64,000 nt of DNA, taken from the NCBI GenBank assembly GCA_042663485.1, contig JBHTAF010000001.1. The stretch is one strand, 5' to 3'. Positions within the stretch are counted from its first letter, which is position 1, and every line of letters begins with the position of its first letter. This document shows positions 35,811-45,178 of the stretch, in pieces. This DNA is from Natronosalvus sp042663485 (GTDB lineage Archaea > Halobacteriota > Halobacteria > Halobacteriales > Natrialbaceae). The notes under the pieces are model-generated. The model did not search any database and was not told the DNA's origin. It was given only the letters and a program-made list of their open reading frames with translations. The position numbers were made by a program, and so were the translations under genes.

Positions 35811-36578
35811 ATGAACTTCATACCGGAGGCATCAGATGCGGTACCGGGCGGCGACAGAACAGATCGATCGGTGCGGTCGGCGAGCGTAATCGGCGGCATC
35901 GGTCTCATATTGATGCTCGTCCCCGCGCTCTTTGGCACGCTCGTCGTTGTGAAGGGGCTCGTGACGCCCGGCGACGCCACGGCGACCGCCCTCGCCATCC
36001 AGGACGCCGCGGGGATGTTCCGTCTCGGGATCGCAGGCTTGCTCGCCGTCGCGATCCTCGACGTGATCGTCGCGTGGGCGCTGTACACCGTCTTCGAGCC
36101 GGTGAACAGGCGCATTTCGTAGCTCGCCTTGCTCTTTCGCGTCGTCTACGCCGGCGTCTTCGTCGTCGCAATCAGCCAGCTCGTCGGCGTAATCGGGACG
36201 CTGACCGACCCCGACGCGCCGGCCGCCTACACGACTGACCAACTCCATGCACAGGCCATGCTCGACATCAACGCCTTCAACGACATTTGGAACGCCGGCC
36301 TGCTTCTGTTCGCCGTGCACCTGCTCCTGCTCGGATACCTAGCGTACAGGGCGGACTACGTGCCGACGCTCATCGGAATTCTCCTCGCTATCGCCGGGTT
36401 CGGTTACGCCATCGACAGCATTGGTGTCGTCCTTGTCGCCGACTACTCGCTCCAGGTGACCATCGTGACCTTCGTCGGCGAGATCGTCTTGATCGGCTGG
36501 TTGCTGCTCAGGGGCCGCCGCGTGTCAGTGGACGCCGAGGATGCCACGTTGAACCCTCGGAGGGATTATGGCCGGTGA
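35811..36578 (+). pseudogene. DUF4386 membrane protein with one in-frame TAG
   Basis: From ATG 35811 the frame runs MNFIPEASDAVPGG..., with membrane helices near VIGGIGLILMLVPALFG and FRLGIAGLLAVAILDVIVAW, to VNRRIS. A TAG (36120-36122) then follows, and the same frame continues LALLFRVVYAGVFVVAISQL to stop 36578. DUF4386 proteins are about 220-255 residues with six or seven helices and keep VNRxLSxLAxLFRVVY in one stretch, so a single TGG to TAG or similar change split the gene. Function of the family is unknown. Confidence 0.8.
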
Positions 36579-36698
36579 ATTGAAGCGACAGGCCTGCAAC
36601 CGCCTCGTTTGAAGAGCCACCTGCCGAATGAGGCAGGTCTACAGCGGGCATGTCTCCCTGATCTTCTGTTCTAGGAAGTAAAGCACAGAAACAGATTA

Positions 36699-37118
36699 TC
36701 ATTCGCTCGCTTGTTGTGCTTGGTTCTTACCCATTTGTTCACGGGCTGCGGTGGCAAATGGCTGGCCAAGCCGTTTCGTGACTGGGAATTCATTATCGAT
36801 AGCAGGGCCTTGCAGTTTGAGTAGGCTGTTTCGGATTCCTCGGTTAAATTGAATACTGGTGATTTCTTCCAGTCGATAATCTTCAGTTTCTGACCGAACC
36901 ATACCTGAATCAATCTGAATGATACGGCTATCAGTGAGGATTAGTTTTGGATTATGCTTTGATCGAACTCGACCGACTTTCGTATCAATTGCCTTTATAA
37001 ACTCCTCATCATCAAACATTGTCTCTGCTACCCGTTTCCGGTACCGACGTGGTAAGGAACTGAGCGAATTATACTGTTCGTAGGTGACCATACCAGAGAA
37101 TGTGCTAACTGACACCAT
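36699..37118 (-). CDS. PH-like (bPH) domain protein
   Basis: 139 residues from ATG 37118; ATG at residue 10 (MVTYEQYNS) is an alternative. After a helical segment (LPRRYRKRVAETMFDDEEF) comes the bacterial PH-like pattern KLILTDSRIIQIDSG...YRLEEITSIQFNRGI. A short Gln/Ala/Ser tail closes it. Such domains bind partners or membranes. The role is unknown. Codons are AT-richer than the flanking genes, suggesting transfer. Confidence 0.7.
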   Translation of the reverse strand: MVSVSTFSGMVTYEQYNSLSSLPRRYRKRVAETMFDDEEFIKAIDTKVGRVRSKHNPKLILTDSRIIQIDSGMVRSETEDYRLEEITSIQFNRGIRNSLLKLQGPAIDNEFPVTKRLGQPFATAAREQMGKNQAQQASE

Positions 37119-37536
37119 ATAACTTGGCGTATATCAATTTTCAATATTAATGTTGGCTACATGGGCATTTTCAAGGAAGATTGAGCAAATATTGTAACTT
37201 ATAGAAGTGGTTTGTGTTATGACGGCTGGTTGTGACGACCATTATTAGCGCGTATCGACATGCAATAATCTGGAAAATTCGCCAACGTTTCGAATCGAAA
37301 TGGCGTTGGTTAACTGTCTAAGCTGCAGTGGCCGGTGATAGGCATCTGTAGCCGTGATGAACAGAAGATCCAGCATGGGACTCAACAAGCATCACCGTGC
37401 TGGTGTCCGGGAAGGCAGAAGCTTCGAATGCGATACGAAATTCGGGACTACGATAATCACGACAGCCTGTTTAGAGTTCTAAAAGTTTGGTTATTACAAC
37501 CAGAACACTTGTTACCTTATAGGATAGACTACAAAC
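37119..37536. other. Non-coding stretch between PH-like gene and glycosylase
   Basis: About 420 bases, AT-rich near 37120-37200, with no convincing gene; promoters of the two divergent neighbours must lie here. No array repeat is present. Confidence 0.55.
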
Positions 37537-38394
37537 ATGCGGAAGGAGCGCATAGAGGCCGTCTCAGAAGCACTCGCGGGCATCGGTTACGAGGGGATTG
37601 TTGCCTTCGATCAGTTCGAACCTGAGTACAGGACTATCGAGAGACTTTATCGAAAGTTCGAAGAAACCGACTCTGTCCAGCTGTTGGTCACGTGTGCGAC
37701 GACTCAAGATTTCCAGCTCAATGGGGACGCCCAAGCGTTCTGGCGGACACTCACCGAAGTCTCGCTTGAGCATGATTCCCTGGATTCGCTCAACAACGTC
37801 GAGGCGGTATTATGGGAGGTCATGGAGGAACCGGTGAATGCCAGGTTCAATAGTATGAAGAGCGCTCGTCTCGAGAAGTTGCTCAATTCCAGATTCCCTG
37901 AATGGTTCTTAGCGAACCACCGTGATGCGGAACCGTTCGAGGTATGGGAACGACTTGCCAACGGTATCGAGAACGAGAAGCGAAAGAAGACGGTGGTACT
38001 CTCGATGAAGATCTATGACATTGCTCACCTCATAGAAACCGGTGAGTATCTGGAGTTTCCATACGATATTCCAATCCCGTGTGACCTGCAGATCGAGCGA
38101 GTCTCAAAAACCTCGGGGATTGTGAATTCCACAGAGACGAGTGAGGTCATGGCCGCCTGGGCAGAGGTAATGGAACGGGTGAGCGAGAAGGTCGGCCACC
38201 CCGTCTCGTTGCTGCGAATTGACTCGATCATTTGGCAGGCCGGACAGGTTATCGGGAACGCAGGTGAGGATCTCGGGGAGAGTCGCCAATCCCTCGACGC
38301 CCATTTCCAGGATGTCGGCCTCGAAGATCCAGAGCGCACCGATCTCGTCAACGAATTAACTGCGTCTATAGAACACCACCCAGAAGTATCATGA
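37537..38394 (+). CDS. AGOG-type N-glycosylase/DNA lyase
   Basis: 285 residues from ATG 37537. The pattern fits archaeal 8-oxoguanine glycosylases of the AGOG group: a helical N-domain, the helix-hairpin-helix region with the candidate Schiff-base Lys in KKTVVLSMKIYDIAH (about 149-163), the catalytic Asp in IPIPCDLQIERV (about 183), and the C-terminal LLRIDSIIWQAGQVIG that closes the base pocket. It would remove oxidised guanine from DNA. Sequence conservation is only moderate, so it may have shifted specificity. It is convergent with the second integrase. Confidence 0.75.
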   Translation: MRKERIEAVSEALAGIGYEGIVAFDQFEPEYRTIERLYRKFEETDSVQLLVTCATTQDFQLNGDAQAFWRTLTEVSLEHDSLDSLNNVEAVLWEVMEEPVNARFNSMKSARLEKLLNSRFPEWFLANHRDAEPFEVWERLANGIENEKRKKTVVLSMKIYDIAHLIETGEYLEFPYDIPIPCDLQIERVSKTSGIVNSTETSEVMAAWAEVMERVSEKVGHPVSLLRIDSIIWQAGQVIGNAGEDLGESRQSLDAHFQDVGLEDPERTDLVNELTASIEHHPEVS

Positions 38395-38437
38395 ATCGCT
38401 CGAGTCGAATCTCCGAGTTCTAGTACCGAAGACGGTT

Positions 38438-39451
38438 TCAGATGTTACTGAGGTACTGCCGCCGCTGCTCCATCTTCTCCCGCTTCGTCCGCTGATCGTA
38501 GTGCTGCTCGAGCACGTCTGGGCTCACGTTCGCCCGTTGGCTTACGGCCGTCTCCGGTACGTCACTAGCCAGATAGTGCGTGATCCCACCACGTCGATAG
38601 GCGTGCGGACTGACGCTCGAGGGGCACTTCGGTGCCTTCCCTGGACTCTGCATATACTCGCAGCTCTCGGGATCGCGACCGTGCGGGCAGTCCGCGCCGG
38701 TCACGCAGGGCCGCGAGTAGCAGTAGGCGTCCTTCGCGATGGTCGCGGGGGACACCCGACCGTGGGTAGTCGTGATCAGCGGCTTTCGGCTGTACTCGTC
38801 GGTAACGTCCTCGCGACGGTCACGGATGTAATCGTCGAGGAGGTCGCAGATCCGATCAGAGAGTGCGACGAGGCGCTCGCCAGACTTGCCGTTCTTGACG
38901 GGCGTGTCGGTATCGGGCCGGTGGACGATCGCAAGGAACTGCTCGTCACGGTCGTAGTCCGCCAGGTCGAGTCCCCGCACGGCACCGCGTCGAAGCATCG
39001 TGTGCCAGAGCAGCGCCACCACGACGTGGGTGCGCGTCGCGTACTCGTATTTCTCGAGGTAGGCCAGCATCCGCTCGGCGTCCTCGGTATCGAGCATCAC
39101 CGATCGGGTGTTCTCGTCGTCCGAGATGTTCGGCGAGCGTACCTTGTGATGCAGGTCGGGATGGACGCCGTCGATGGTGCCAAGCCAGCGGACGAAGACA
39201 CGTAGCGTGTCTAGCTGGGTCTTCTCGGTCGCCGGCGCGAGGTCGCCCTCGTTGCGCCGCCAGATACGGTACTCGTGGAGCAGTCGGCCGGTGAGGGCGT
39301 TGCAGTTGGTGATGTCGCGCTCGTCGCACCAACGGACGAAGTGGCCGAGCCGCGACTTGTGGGCCTTCACGGTCGCCCATCTGAGTTCGGTCTCCCTGTC
39401 CGCCAGGTACAATTCCACAGCCGTTTCCGGGTCAATTGGTTCGAGGTTCAT
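38438..39451 (-). CDS. Tyrosine recombinase, intact paralogue of the array-adjacent integrase
   Basis: 337 residues from ATG 39451 (MNLEPIDPETAVELYL); the frame further upstream is not protein-like. SAM-like N-domain (ATVKAHKSRLGHFVRWCDER), catalytic Arg in TMLRRGAVRGLDL, Lys loop KNGKSGERLVAL, then HAYRRGGITHYL and the nucleophile in LEQHYDQR. It shares diagnostic segments with the broken integrase at 20856-21965, including CPHGRDPESC where the other has a stop. It reads toward the array from the right, so the two integrases face each other across 16 kb. No RHH gene precedes it. Confidence 0.93.
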   Translation of the reverse strand: MNLEPIDPETAVELYLADRETELRWATVKAHKSRLGHFVRWCDERDITNCNALTGRLLHEYRIWRRNEGDLAPATEKTQLDTLRVFVRWLGTIDGVHPDLHHKVRSPNISDDENTRSVMLDTEDAERMLAYLEKYEYATRTHVVVALLWHTMLRRGAVRGLDLADYDRDEQFLAIVHRPDTDTPVKNGKSGERLVALSDRICDLLDDYIRDRREDVTDEYSRKPLITTTHGRVSPATIAKDAYCYSRPCVTGADCPHGRDPESCEYMQSPGKAPKCPSSVSPHAYRRGGITHYLASDVPETAVSQRANVSPDVLEQHYDQRTKREKMEQRRQYLSNI

Positions 39452-39924
39452 GGTTCGCGGTAGTTCTGACGCGAACCGCACGACGACGACGAGGAGGAAT
39501 GCGCCCGTTCGAAAAAGGAACGGTTCACAGTCAAGACGGGCCGAACTCGGGACTCGAGACGGAACCGAACCCGACTCAGCCTGGCGATTTTCTGAATCAC
39601 CATTGTTTCCGAAGGAACAGCCCACCCCCGTCGCGCCCGCTACGTTTCGTCACGGTTCGAATCCACTGGCTGTGGCATGTGGTGCAAAAACACGTTGGCA
39701 CTATCCGGAATCAGTGACGAGTCGTATGCCGGTGCCCCGGTATGAGGGGAAGTAGCACTGCACACGGTCCGGAAGCGAATCTCGTGCGCTGAATAACGAG
39801 TTCCGATTGAAATGATCGTACTCAATCTGACTCGCACCCAGTCCTCGACGAACTGGCATCTCCGTTCGCCTACCTTGCATCTGAGGGCCTAATTTCGAGG
39901 CCGACTACGTACGAATAGCGGAAC
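39452..39924. other. Non-coding stretch upstream of the second integrase
   Basis: About 470 bases with no convincing gene. It holds a hairpin CCGTTC (39505-39510)/GAACGG (39518-39523) and probably the integrase and DUF2267 promoters. Confidence 0.55.
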
Positions 39925-40332
39925 ATGCAGGAAGACGAATTCTATGCCCACGTCCAGGAAGTCAGCCACCTCGAGACGACGGACCGTGCACAGGCTGCGA
40001 GCGAAGCCGTGCTCGCGACGCTCGGCGAGGCGCTGACAGGTGGCGAAGCCGAAGACGTTGCCGCGCAACTACCCGGCGAGCTGGCACGGATTCTCGAGGA
40101 CGCCGATCACGATGGTACTGGATGCGAACGTGACGAGTTTATGAATCGCGTCCGAGAACACGTGCGCGACAGGGACATCGAAGCTGACGACGCCGAACGG
40201 TTCACCGAGGCGGTGACTGACGTCATCGCTGTCACACTCACGAACGACGAAGTCGAGGATCTCAATGGGCAGCTCGATGCAGAGATCCAGCCGCTGTTCG
40301 AGAACGTGGACGTCGATCCAGAATGGGCCTGA
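39925..40332 (+). CDS. DUF2267 domain protein
   Basis: 135 residues from ATG 39925. Two similar all-helical halves, each with the pattern DRAQAASEAVLATLGEALTGGEAEDVAAQLP and AERFTEAVTDVIAVTLTNDEVEDLNGQL, define DUF2267. Very acidic. Unknown function. It marks the return to backbone-like codon use after the integrase. Confidence 0.88.
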   Translation: MQEDEFYAHVQEVSHLETTDRAQAASEAVLATLGEALTGGEAEDVAAQLPGELARILEDADHDGTGCERDEFMNRVREHVRDRDIEADDAERFTEAVTDVIAVTLTNDEVEDLNGQLDAEIQPLFENVDVDPEWA

Positions 40333-40641
40333 TCCGAGCGAATATCGACCAGGGGACCACTATCCTCGTCTGGCAGGAATACCTCGAGGAGAAGTCGACG
40401 AGCACGGCGAATCGGAGAGCGCGGCCGGTCTCCGGTTCTCCTCGCAACTCCAGGACCGACGACAAGTGTGCTCGACCGGGAACGCCCAGAGAGGCGCCAC
40501 CTCGAGCGCTCGATCGGCGGTTCCGCGAGTCGTCGACGGTCGGTTTGCCACTCGGGATCGTGAACGCGCCTTCATCTCGCCGAGAGTCTCGAGCCACGAA
40601 CCCAATGTGTATTGGACAGAAACTTATGCGAATTCAGAATA

Positions 40642-41850
40642 ATGGCTGCCACGATGAGTTCATCGTCCGACTCGGAGACGGAGCTTTACACCCGCATTCA
40701 TCAGCAAAAAGTCGTTTCTTCGCTGGGAAGACGGGCGCTCGAGACGGACGACATCGATCGACTTATGCACGACGCGGCGGCGACGGTCGCGGAGACGCTC
40801 GATTGTGAGTACTGCAAAGTGCTCGAGTTGCTTCCCTCCGGGAACGTCTTCCTTCGGCAGGGCGTCGGGTGGCAGGAGGGGATCGTCGGGGAGGCGGAAG
40901 TGCCGACGGATACGAACTCGCAAGCCGGGTACACGCTCCTCTCGGAGGAACCGGTCGTCGTCGACGATCTGCGAACCGAAGAGCGATTCAGTGGCCCAGA
41001 CCTGCTCACCGATCACGACGTAGTGAGTGGCATCAGCGTCATCATCGGCACCGTCGACGATCCGTGGGGGATCCTGGGCGTCCACACGACGGATCAGGTC
41101 TCGTTCACCGACCACGACGTCGACTTCGTCCAGAGCGTCGCGAACCTTCTCGCCGCGGCGATCGAGCGCCACACTTACCAGGACGAACTCGAGGAGACGG
41201 TCACGGAACTCCAGGCGTTGAACACGCGCCTCGAGAAGTTCGCCAGCATGCTCGCCCACGAACTCCGGAACCCGGTAACGATTGGCCAGATATACGCCCA
41301 GCACCTGCCGGAGGAGGCCGCGCCGAAGGCGGTCGAAAACGTCGTGGAGTCGTTCGACCGGATCGAGAACATGATCGACGTGATGCTCGTGTTGACGCGA
41401 CGTGGTGACGCCGTCGGAGAGCGTGCACCCGTGTCACTCGCCGAAATGGCCCGAGACGTCTGGGAGGACGTGGAGACCCGAGAGGCGACCCTGACGGTCG
41501 ACGGTGACCTCGTGATCGAAGCGGACGAGGTGTACGTGCGACACCTGTTCAGGAACCTGTTCGAGAACGCGATTCGACACGGCGGATCGGACGTGGCGAT
41601 CGAGGTCGGAACGGTGGCGGACGGGTTCTACGTGGCGGACAACGGGAACGGTATCCCACCCGAAGACAGGGAACTGGTGTTCGAGCCGGGGTTTACGACG
41701 GCCGCCGATAAAGACGGGACCGGGCTCGGACTGGCGTTCGTCGACCGATTGGCCGACGTCTACGACTGGGACCTGCAGTTGGCCGAGAGCGATGCTGGTG
41801 GAGCGCGATTCGAGTTTCGAGACGTGGCCGCCAGCGAATCGCCACTCTGA
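40642..41850 (+). CDS. GAF-containing sensor histidine kinase
   Basis: 402 residues from ATG 40642, just after an AT-rich TATA region; ATG 40654 is possible. A GAF domain (about 30-180, DCEYCKVLELLPSGNVFLRQ, WGILGVHTTD) is followed by a coiled linker, HisKA with His about 206 in SMLAHELRNPV, and HATPase with N box LFRNLFENAIRHGG, DNGNGIPP and GTGLGLAFV. No transmembrane helix, so it senses a cytoplasmic or diffusible signal. No response regulator gene adjoins it, as is common in haloarchaea. Confidence 0.92.
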   Translation: MAATMSSSSDSETELYTRIHQQKVVSSLGRRALETDDIDRLMHDAAATVAETLDCEYCKVLELLPSGNVFLRQGVGWQEGIVGEAEVPTDTNSQAGYTLLSEEPVVVDDLRTEERFSGPDLLTDHDVVSGISVIIGTVDDPWGILGVHTTDQVSFTDHDVDFVQSVANLLAAAIERHTYQDELEETVTELQALNTRLEKFASMLAHELRNPVTIGQIYAQHLPEEAAPKAVENVVESFDRIENMIDVMLVLTRRGDAVGERAPVSLAEMARDVWEDVETREATLTVDGDLVIEADEVYVRHLFRNLFENAIRHGGSDVAIEVGTVADGFYVADNGNGIPPEDRELVFEPGFTTAADKDGTGLGLAFVDRLADVYDWDLQLAESDAGGARFEFRDVAASESPL

Positions 41851-41906
41851 CCGACCGAGGCCCCCTCGAGCACCGAGCCATCACAACGTCGGCTACCGCC
41901 CCACGA

Positions 41907-42224
41907 TCAGACGAGGCCACGAAACGCCACGACCGCGAGGATGCCACCACACAGCGCCAGGAGGATGTTCTCCGTTCGCCACGCGACTGCCAGGACGACG
42001 GCTCCGGCGGCCCACTCGGCTGGCCCGCCCGACGCTAGTTCCGGACCCAGGATGGCGATCACGATCGCCCCCGGGAGCACCGACAGGCCGGCCTCGAGGC
42101 GGTCGCTCACCTCGAGTCGGCTCAGGACCCAGAGCCCGCCGACCTTCGTGAGGTAGGTGAGGACGGCCATCGCGAGGACGACGGCGACGACGAACGGGTC
42201 GAGCGAGAGCCATTCCTCACGCAT
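41907..42224 (-). CDS. azlD: AzlD-type branched-chain amino acid exporter subunit
   Basis: 105 residues with three or four hydrophobic helices (VVAVVLAMAVLTYLTKVGGL, LPGAIVIAILGPEL). Its ATG lies inside the 3' end of azlC (8-base overlap), typical of the azlCD pair. It is the small partner of AzlC in exporting branched-chain amino acids. Confidence 0.88.
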   Translation of the reverse strand: MREEWLSLDPFVVAVVLAMAVLTYLTKVGGLWVLSRLEVSDRLEAGLSVLPGAIVIAILGPELASGGPAEWAAGAVVLAVAWRTENILLALCGGILAVVAFRGLV

Positions 42225-42951
42225 CGTAGCGGATCACCTCGAGGGCCGCCGCGGCGAGTCCGCCGAGGAGGATGTACCAGCGGCCGGGGAGCACCGACGA
42301 GGCGACCAGCGCCGTGGCGAGGGCGACGAGCCAGGGGACGAACGTCGACCGGCCGTCCCAGAGGTCGACCGCGAGCGCGAGGAAGACAGCGGCGAGGATG
42401 AAGTCGAATCCGTACCTGGCCGGATCACCGATGACGCCGCCGGCGAGGACGCCGACGACCGTCGAGACGACCCAAAAGGTCCAGACCGCGATGCCGCTGC
42501 CGAGGAGGAAGGCGCCGCGGCCGCTCCCCGTTTTCAGGTCGCGAACGGTCAGCGCCCAGTTCTCGTCGGCCATCAGGAAGAGGCTGCCGTAGACCTGGGC
42601 AGGCGAGAGGTGGCGAAACCAGCGCTCGAGGGCGGCGCCCATGAGCGAGTACCGGAGGTTGACGGCGACAGTCGTCACGAGGATTGCGGTGACCGGAAGC
42701 GGATCGGCCCAGAGCTCGACCGCGATGAGCTGAGAGGCCCCGGCGACGACCGTCGCGCTCATCAACGCGGCTTCCGCGACGCTCAGGCCGGCCTGGTTCG
42801 CGACGACACCGAAAGCGACGCCGTAGCCGGCGACGCCGAACGCGACCGGGATGCAGGTCAGAAAGCCGGTTCGAACGCCCTCGAGGGAGAATGTGATGGC
42901 GGAATCGGAGGCGCCGTCTGCCGATGTGGGGTGGTCGTGGGATGGAGCCAT
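42217..42951 (-). CDS. azlC: AzlC-type branched-chain amino acid exporter subunit
   Basis: 244 residues from ATG 42951, chosen because upstream codons in frame are not hydrophobic or conserved. After a short polar N-terminus come the family signature FLTCIPVAFGVAGYGVAFG, the region AGASQLIAVELWA, and NLRYSLMGAAL...ADENWAL. Several helices make it the main channel half of the AzlCD exporter, which removes excess leucine, isoleucine, valine or analogues. Cotranscribed with azlD. Confidence 0.92.
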   Translation of the reverse strand: MAPSHDHPTSADGASDSAITFSLEGVRTGFLTCIPVAFGVAGYGVAFGVVANQAGLSVAEAALMSATVVAGASQLIAVELWADPLPVTAILVTTVAVNLRYSLMGAALERWFRHLSPAQVYGSLFLMADENWALTVRDLKTGSGRGAFLLGSGIAVWTFWVVSTVVGVLAGGVIGDPARYGFDFILAAVFLALAVDLWDGRSTFVPWLVALATALVASSVLPGRWYILLGGLAAAALEVIRYDA

Positions 42952-43058
42952 TGAGCGGTCTACTGTACGCTCGAGTAGAGGGTGGTGAGCGCGAAAACCG
43001 TCTCGGTTCCCCCAACAACTGACCGCTTTCCACAAATTGGGAGTTCGAACCGACTACA

Positions 43059-44309
43059 CTACAGCGGTTCCCGAAGCGCCCACACGTCCTCGAGCGGCTC
43101 CAGTCGGTGCGGTTCGGCGCCGCGCTCGGTCAGGATACCGGTGTGATACAGCATCGCCTTCAACTGGAACACCGTCGGCGTGTGGTAGACGGCGCCGTCC
43201 TCGAGCGCATCGGGCCGCAGTTCGCCGTCGACGGTGAGCACCCGGCTTCGAACCGCTCGGTCTCCCCTGACGAACAACTCGACGGTGAAACTGGGGTGTA
43301 ACGCGTGCAACCGTCGGACGAGGTCGACCAGCGACGGCTCGAGATTGCCGTCGTCGTGTAACGCCTGGAGTTCCGTCACGAGCAGTTTCGTCGCCGGGTA
43401 GGCGTAGACGATCCGGCGTGCCAGCTGGCCCCAGGCGGGAGCGAGGTCGATGAACCGCGTTCGCGAGCGGTACCAGTTCGTGAACTCCTCGAGGGCGGCC
43501 TCGACCGTGCCGTGACGGGCGAGGGCGAAGCGGACGACCTCCCGGCCGAGGGGTGTGAGTCCGGGCTCCCCGAGAGAATCGACACTCGCCTCGATCAGTC
43601 CCAGGAACGCCGCACCCCGTCTCGCCTCGTCGACAGCGCCGACTACGTCGTACGTCTCGAGCAGCGTCGCGGTGTCGCCGTCGGCGTAGCTGGCCAGCGG
43701 ATAGCCGAGGTAGTTCTTCGGGTGGTTGAGCCCGAACGAGCGGTCGGTCACGCCCTGGGCGCTCGCCTGAAACCGGATCGCGTTCGCCTCAGTAGTCGTC
43801 CGGTTGCCGACGACGCGGGGCACCTCGAGCGGTTCGACGGCTCCCGACGGGGTGACGCCGAGAATGCCCACGTTCAACTCGCGGGCGAGGGTTCGATCGG
43901 TCTGGGAGACGACGGCCGCTGGCACGGCGAGGTAGGCCGCGTTGGCCTCGTGGAGCCGGTCGTAGGCCTGGACGATGCCCCGCTCGGTGTCGACGCCGCC
44001 TGTCGCGTAACCTTTGGCCTCGACGGCGATCAGCGGTGGTTCGTCGCCGAAGCGTTCGACCGCTAACAGCTCCGGCTCGAGACGCCTCACACCGACGAGA
44101 TCGGGGTACCCGCCGCCGACTCGGACGCGATTGAACGGAGCGAGTGTCTCAAGAAGGTCCGTCTCGAGGCGCTGACCGGATCGCCACTCCGGCGTCGAAA
44201 ATTGCGTGTCGACGACGGCGTAGGTGTCGGCTTCCCCCGACGGAAACAGCGCGCGCTTGGCGTGAGCGAGCACCTTCGGTTCCGCGAGCGAGCCGGCCGC
44301 GCTGCTCAT
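43059..44309 (-). CDS. Restriction-endonuclease-fold hypothetical protein
   Basis: 416 residues from ATG 44309. The N-terminal third contains a PD-(D/E)xK-like core: GGYPDLVGVRRLEPELLAVE...PLIAVEAKGY, followed by GIVQAYDRLHEANAAYLAVP. The remaining 280 residues are helical and include HPKNYLGYPLASYADGDTATLLE and SFTVELFVRGD. No known gene name. The conserved Asp, Glu and Lys suggest a nuclease or former nuclease in DNA maintenance. It is divergent from the OapA operon. The frame extends upstream without start, so the ATG is well defined by loss of protein character. Confidence 0.75.
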   Translation of the reverse strand: MSSAAGSLAEPKVLAHAKRALFPSGEADTYAVVDTQFSTPEWRSGQRLETDLLETLAPFNRVRVGGGYPDLVGVRRLEPELLAVERFGDEPPLIAVEAKGYATGGVDTERGIVQAYDRLHEANAAYLAVPAAVVSQTDRTLARELNVGILGVTPSGAVEPLEVPRVVGNRTTTEANAIRFQASAQGVTDRSFGLNHPKNYLGYPLASYADGDTATLLETYDVVGAVDEARRGAAFLGLIEASVDSLGEPGLTPLGREVVRFALARHGTVEAALEEFTNWYRSRTRFIDLAPAWGQLARRIVYAYPATKLLVTELQALHDDGNLEPSLVDLVRRLHALHPSFTVELFVRGDRAVRSRVLTVDGELRPDALEDGAVYHTPTVFQLKAMLYHTGILTERGAEPHRLEPLEDVWALREPL

Positions 44310-44537
44310 AGCGGAATCATGCGAGTCCTGGAGCAAGAACCTTCGCCTCCTGCGGCCCGCTCGCGGCTCGAGCCGACCCGAACTCGAGTCGTCTATCGCG
44401 GGAATCGCGGGAAGGGACGCGATCACGCGATCGAAACCGTCGTTCGTGTGTGACAATCCCACTGTCTGACGTAGACTTAAGTGAATTCGGTTCTGTAGTA
44501 CGTTCAGACACACTCGCAAGTGTGGAGGATCTCCAGG

Positions 44538-45176
44538 ATGGGATTGTTTACAGGACTCAAAGATAGCATCTCTCGCGCGACGGATCGGCTCTTCTCTGAG
44601 CAGGAGCCAAAACGGATCGGCATCTACGGCCCCCCAAACGCCGGGAAGACGACCCTCGCGAATCGTATTGCCCGTGATTGGACCGGTGACGCCATCGGCA
44701 CCGAAAGCCACATTCCCCACGAAACCCGTCGCGCTCGCCGGAAAGAAGACGTCGAGATCGAGCGAAACGGCAAGTCGGTGACCATCGACATCGTCGACAC
44801 TCCCGGCGTGACGACGAAAGTCGACTACGAGGAGTTCACCGACGAGATGGAGAAAGACGACGCGATCAGGCGCTCTCGAGAGGCCACGGAAGGGGTCGCC
44901 GAGGCCATGCACTGGCTTCGTGAGGACGTCGACGGCGTCATCTACGTACTCGACAGCGCCGAAGACCCGATCACGCAGGTCAACACGATGCTGATCGGTA
45001 TCATCGAATCGCGCGACCTGCCCGTACTCATCTTCGCGAACAAGATCGACCTCCCCGAATCGAGCGTCAAGCGGATTGAGGACGCCTTCCCCCAGCACAA
45101 GACGGTTCCGCTGTCGGCGAAAGAAGGGGAGAACATGGACGAAGTGTACGAGAACATCGCGGAGTACTTTGGATAA
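44538..45176 (+). CDS. oapA: OapA/ArvA small GTPase (Era-like)
   Basis: 212 residues from ATG 44538, preceded by GGAGGAT. Motifs: G1 GPPNAGKT (31-38), G3 VDTPG (86-90) and G4 NKID (about 165). The family is known from haloarchaea as origin-associated OapA, and recent work on Haloferax links it to extracellular-vesicle budding. It heads a tight operon with the DUF2073 and zinc-ribbon genes (2 and 9 bases between stops and starts). The gene content here fits that conserved trio. The link to an origin cannot be judged in this window, since no orc1/cdc6 gene is seen. Confidence 0.9.
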   Translation: MGLFTGLKDSISRATDRLFSEQEPKRIGIYGPPNAGKTTLANRIARDWTGDAIGTESHIPHETRRARRKEDVEIERNGKSVTIDIVDTPGVTTKVDYEEFTDEMEKDDAIRRSREATEGVAEAMHWLREDVDGVIYVLDSAEDPITQVNTMLIGIIESRDLPVLIFANKIDLPESSVKRIEDAFPQHKTVPLSAKEGENMDEVYENIAEYFG

Positions 45177-45178
45177 CC

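Noticed and set aside
39640..39690. tRNA fragment suggested by ggttcgaatcc
   Set aside because: The T-stem does not pair and no acceptor or anticodon arm is present.
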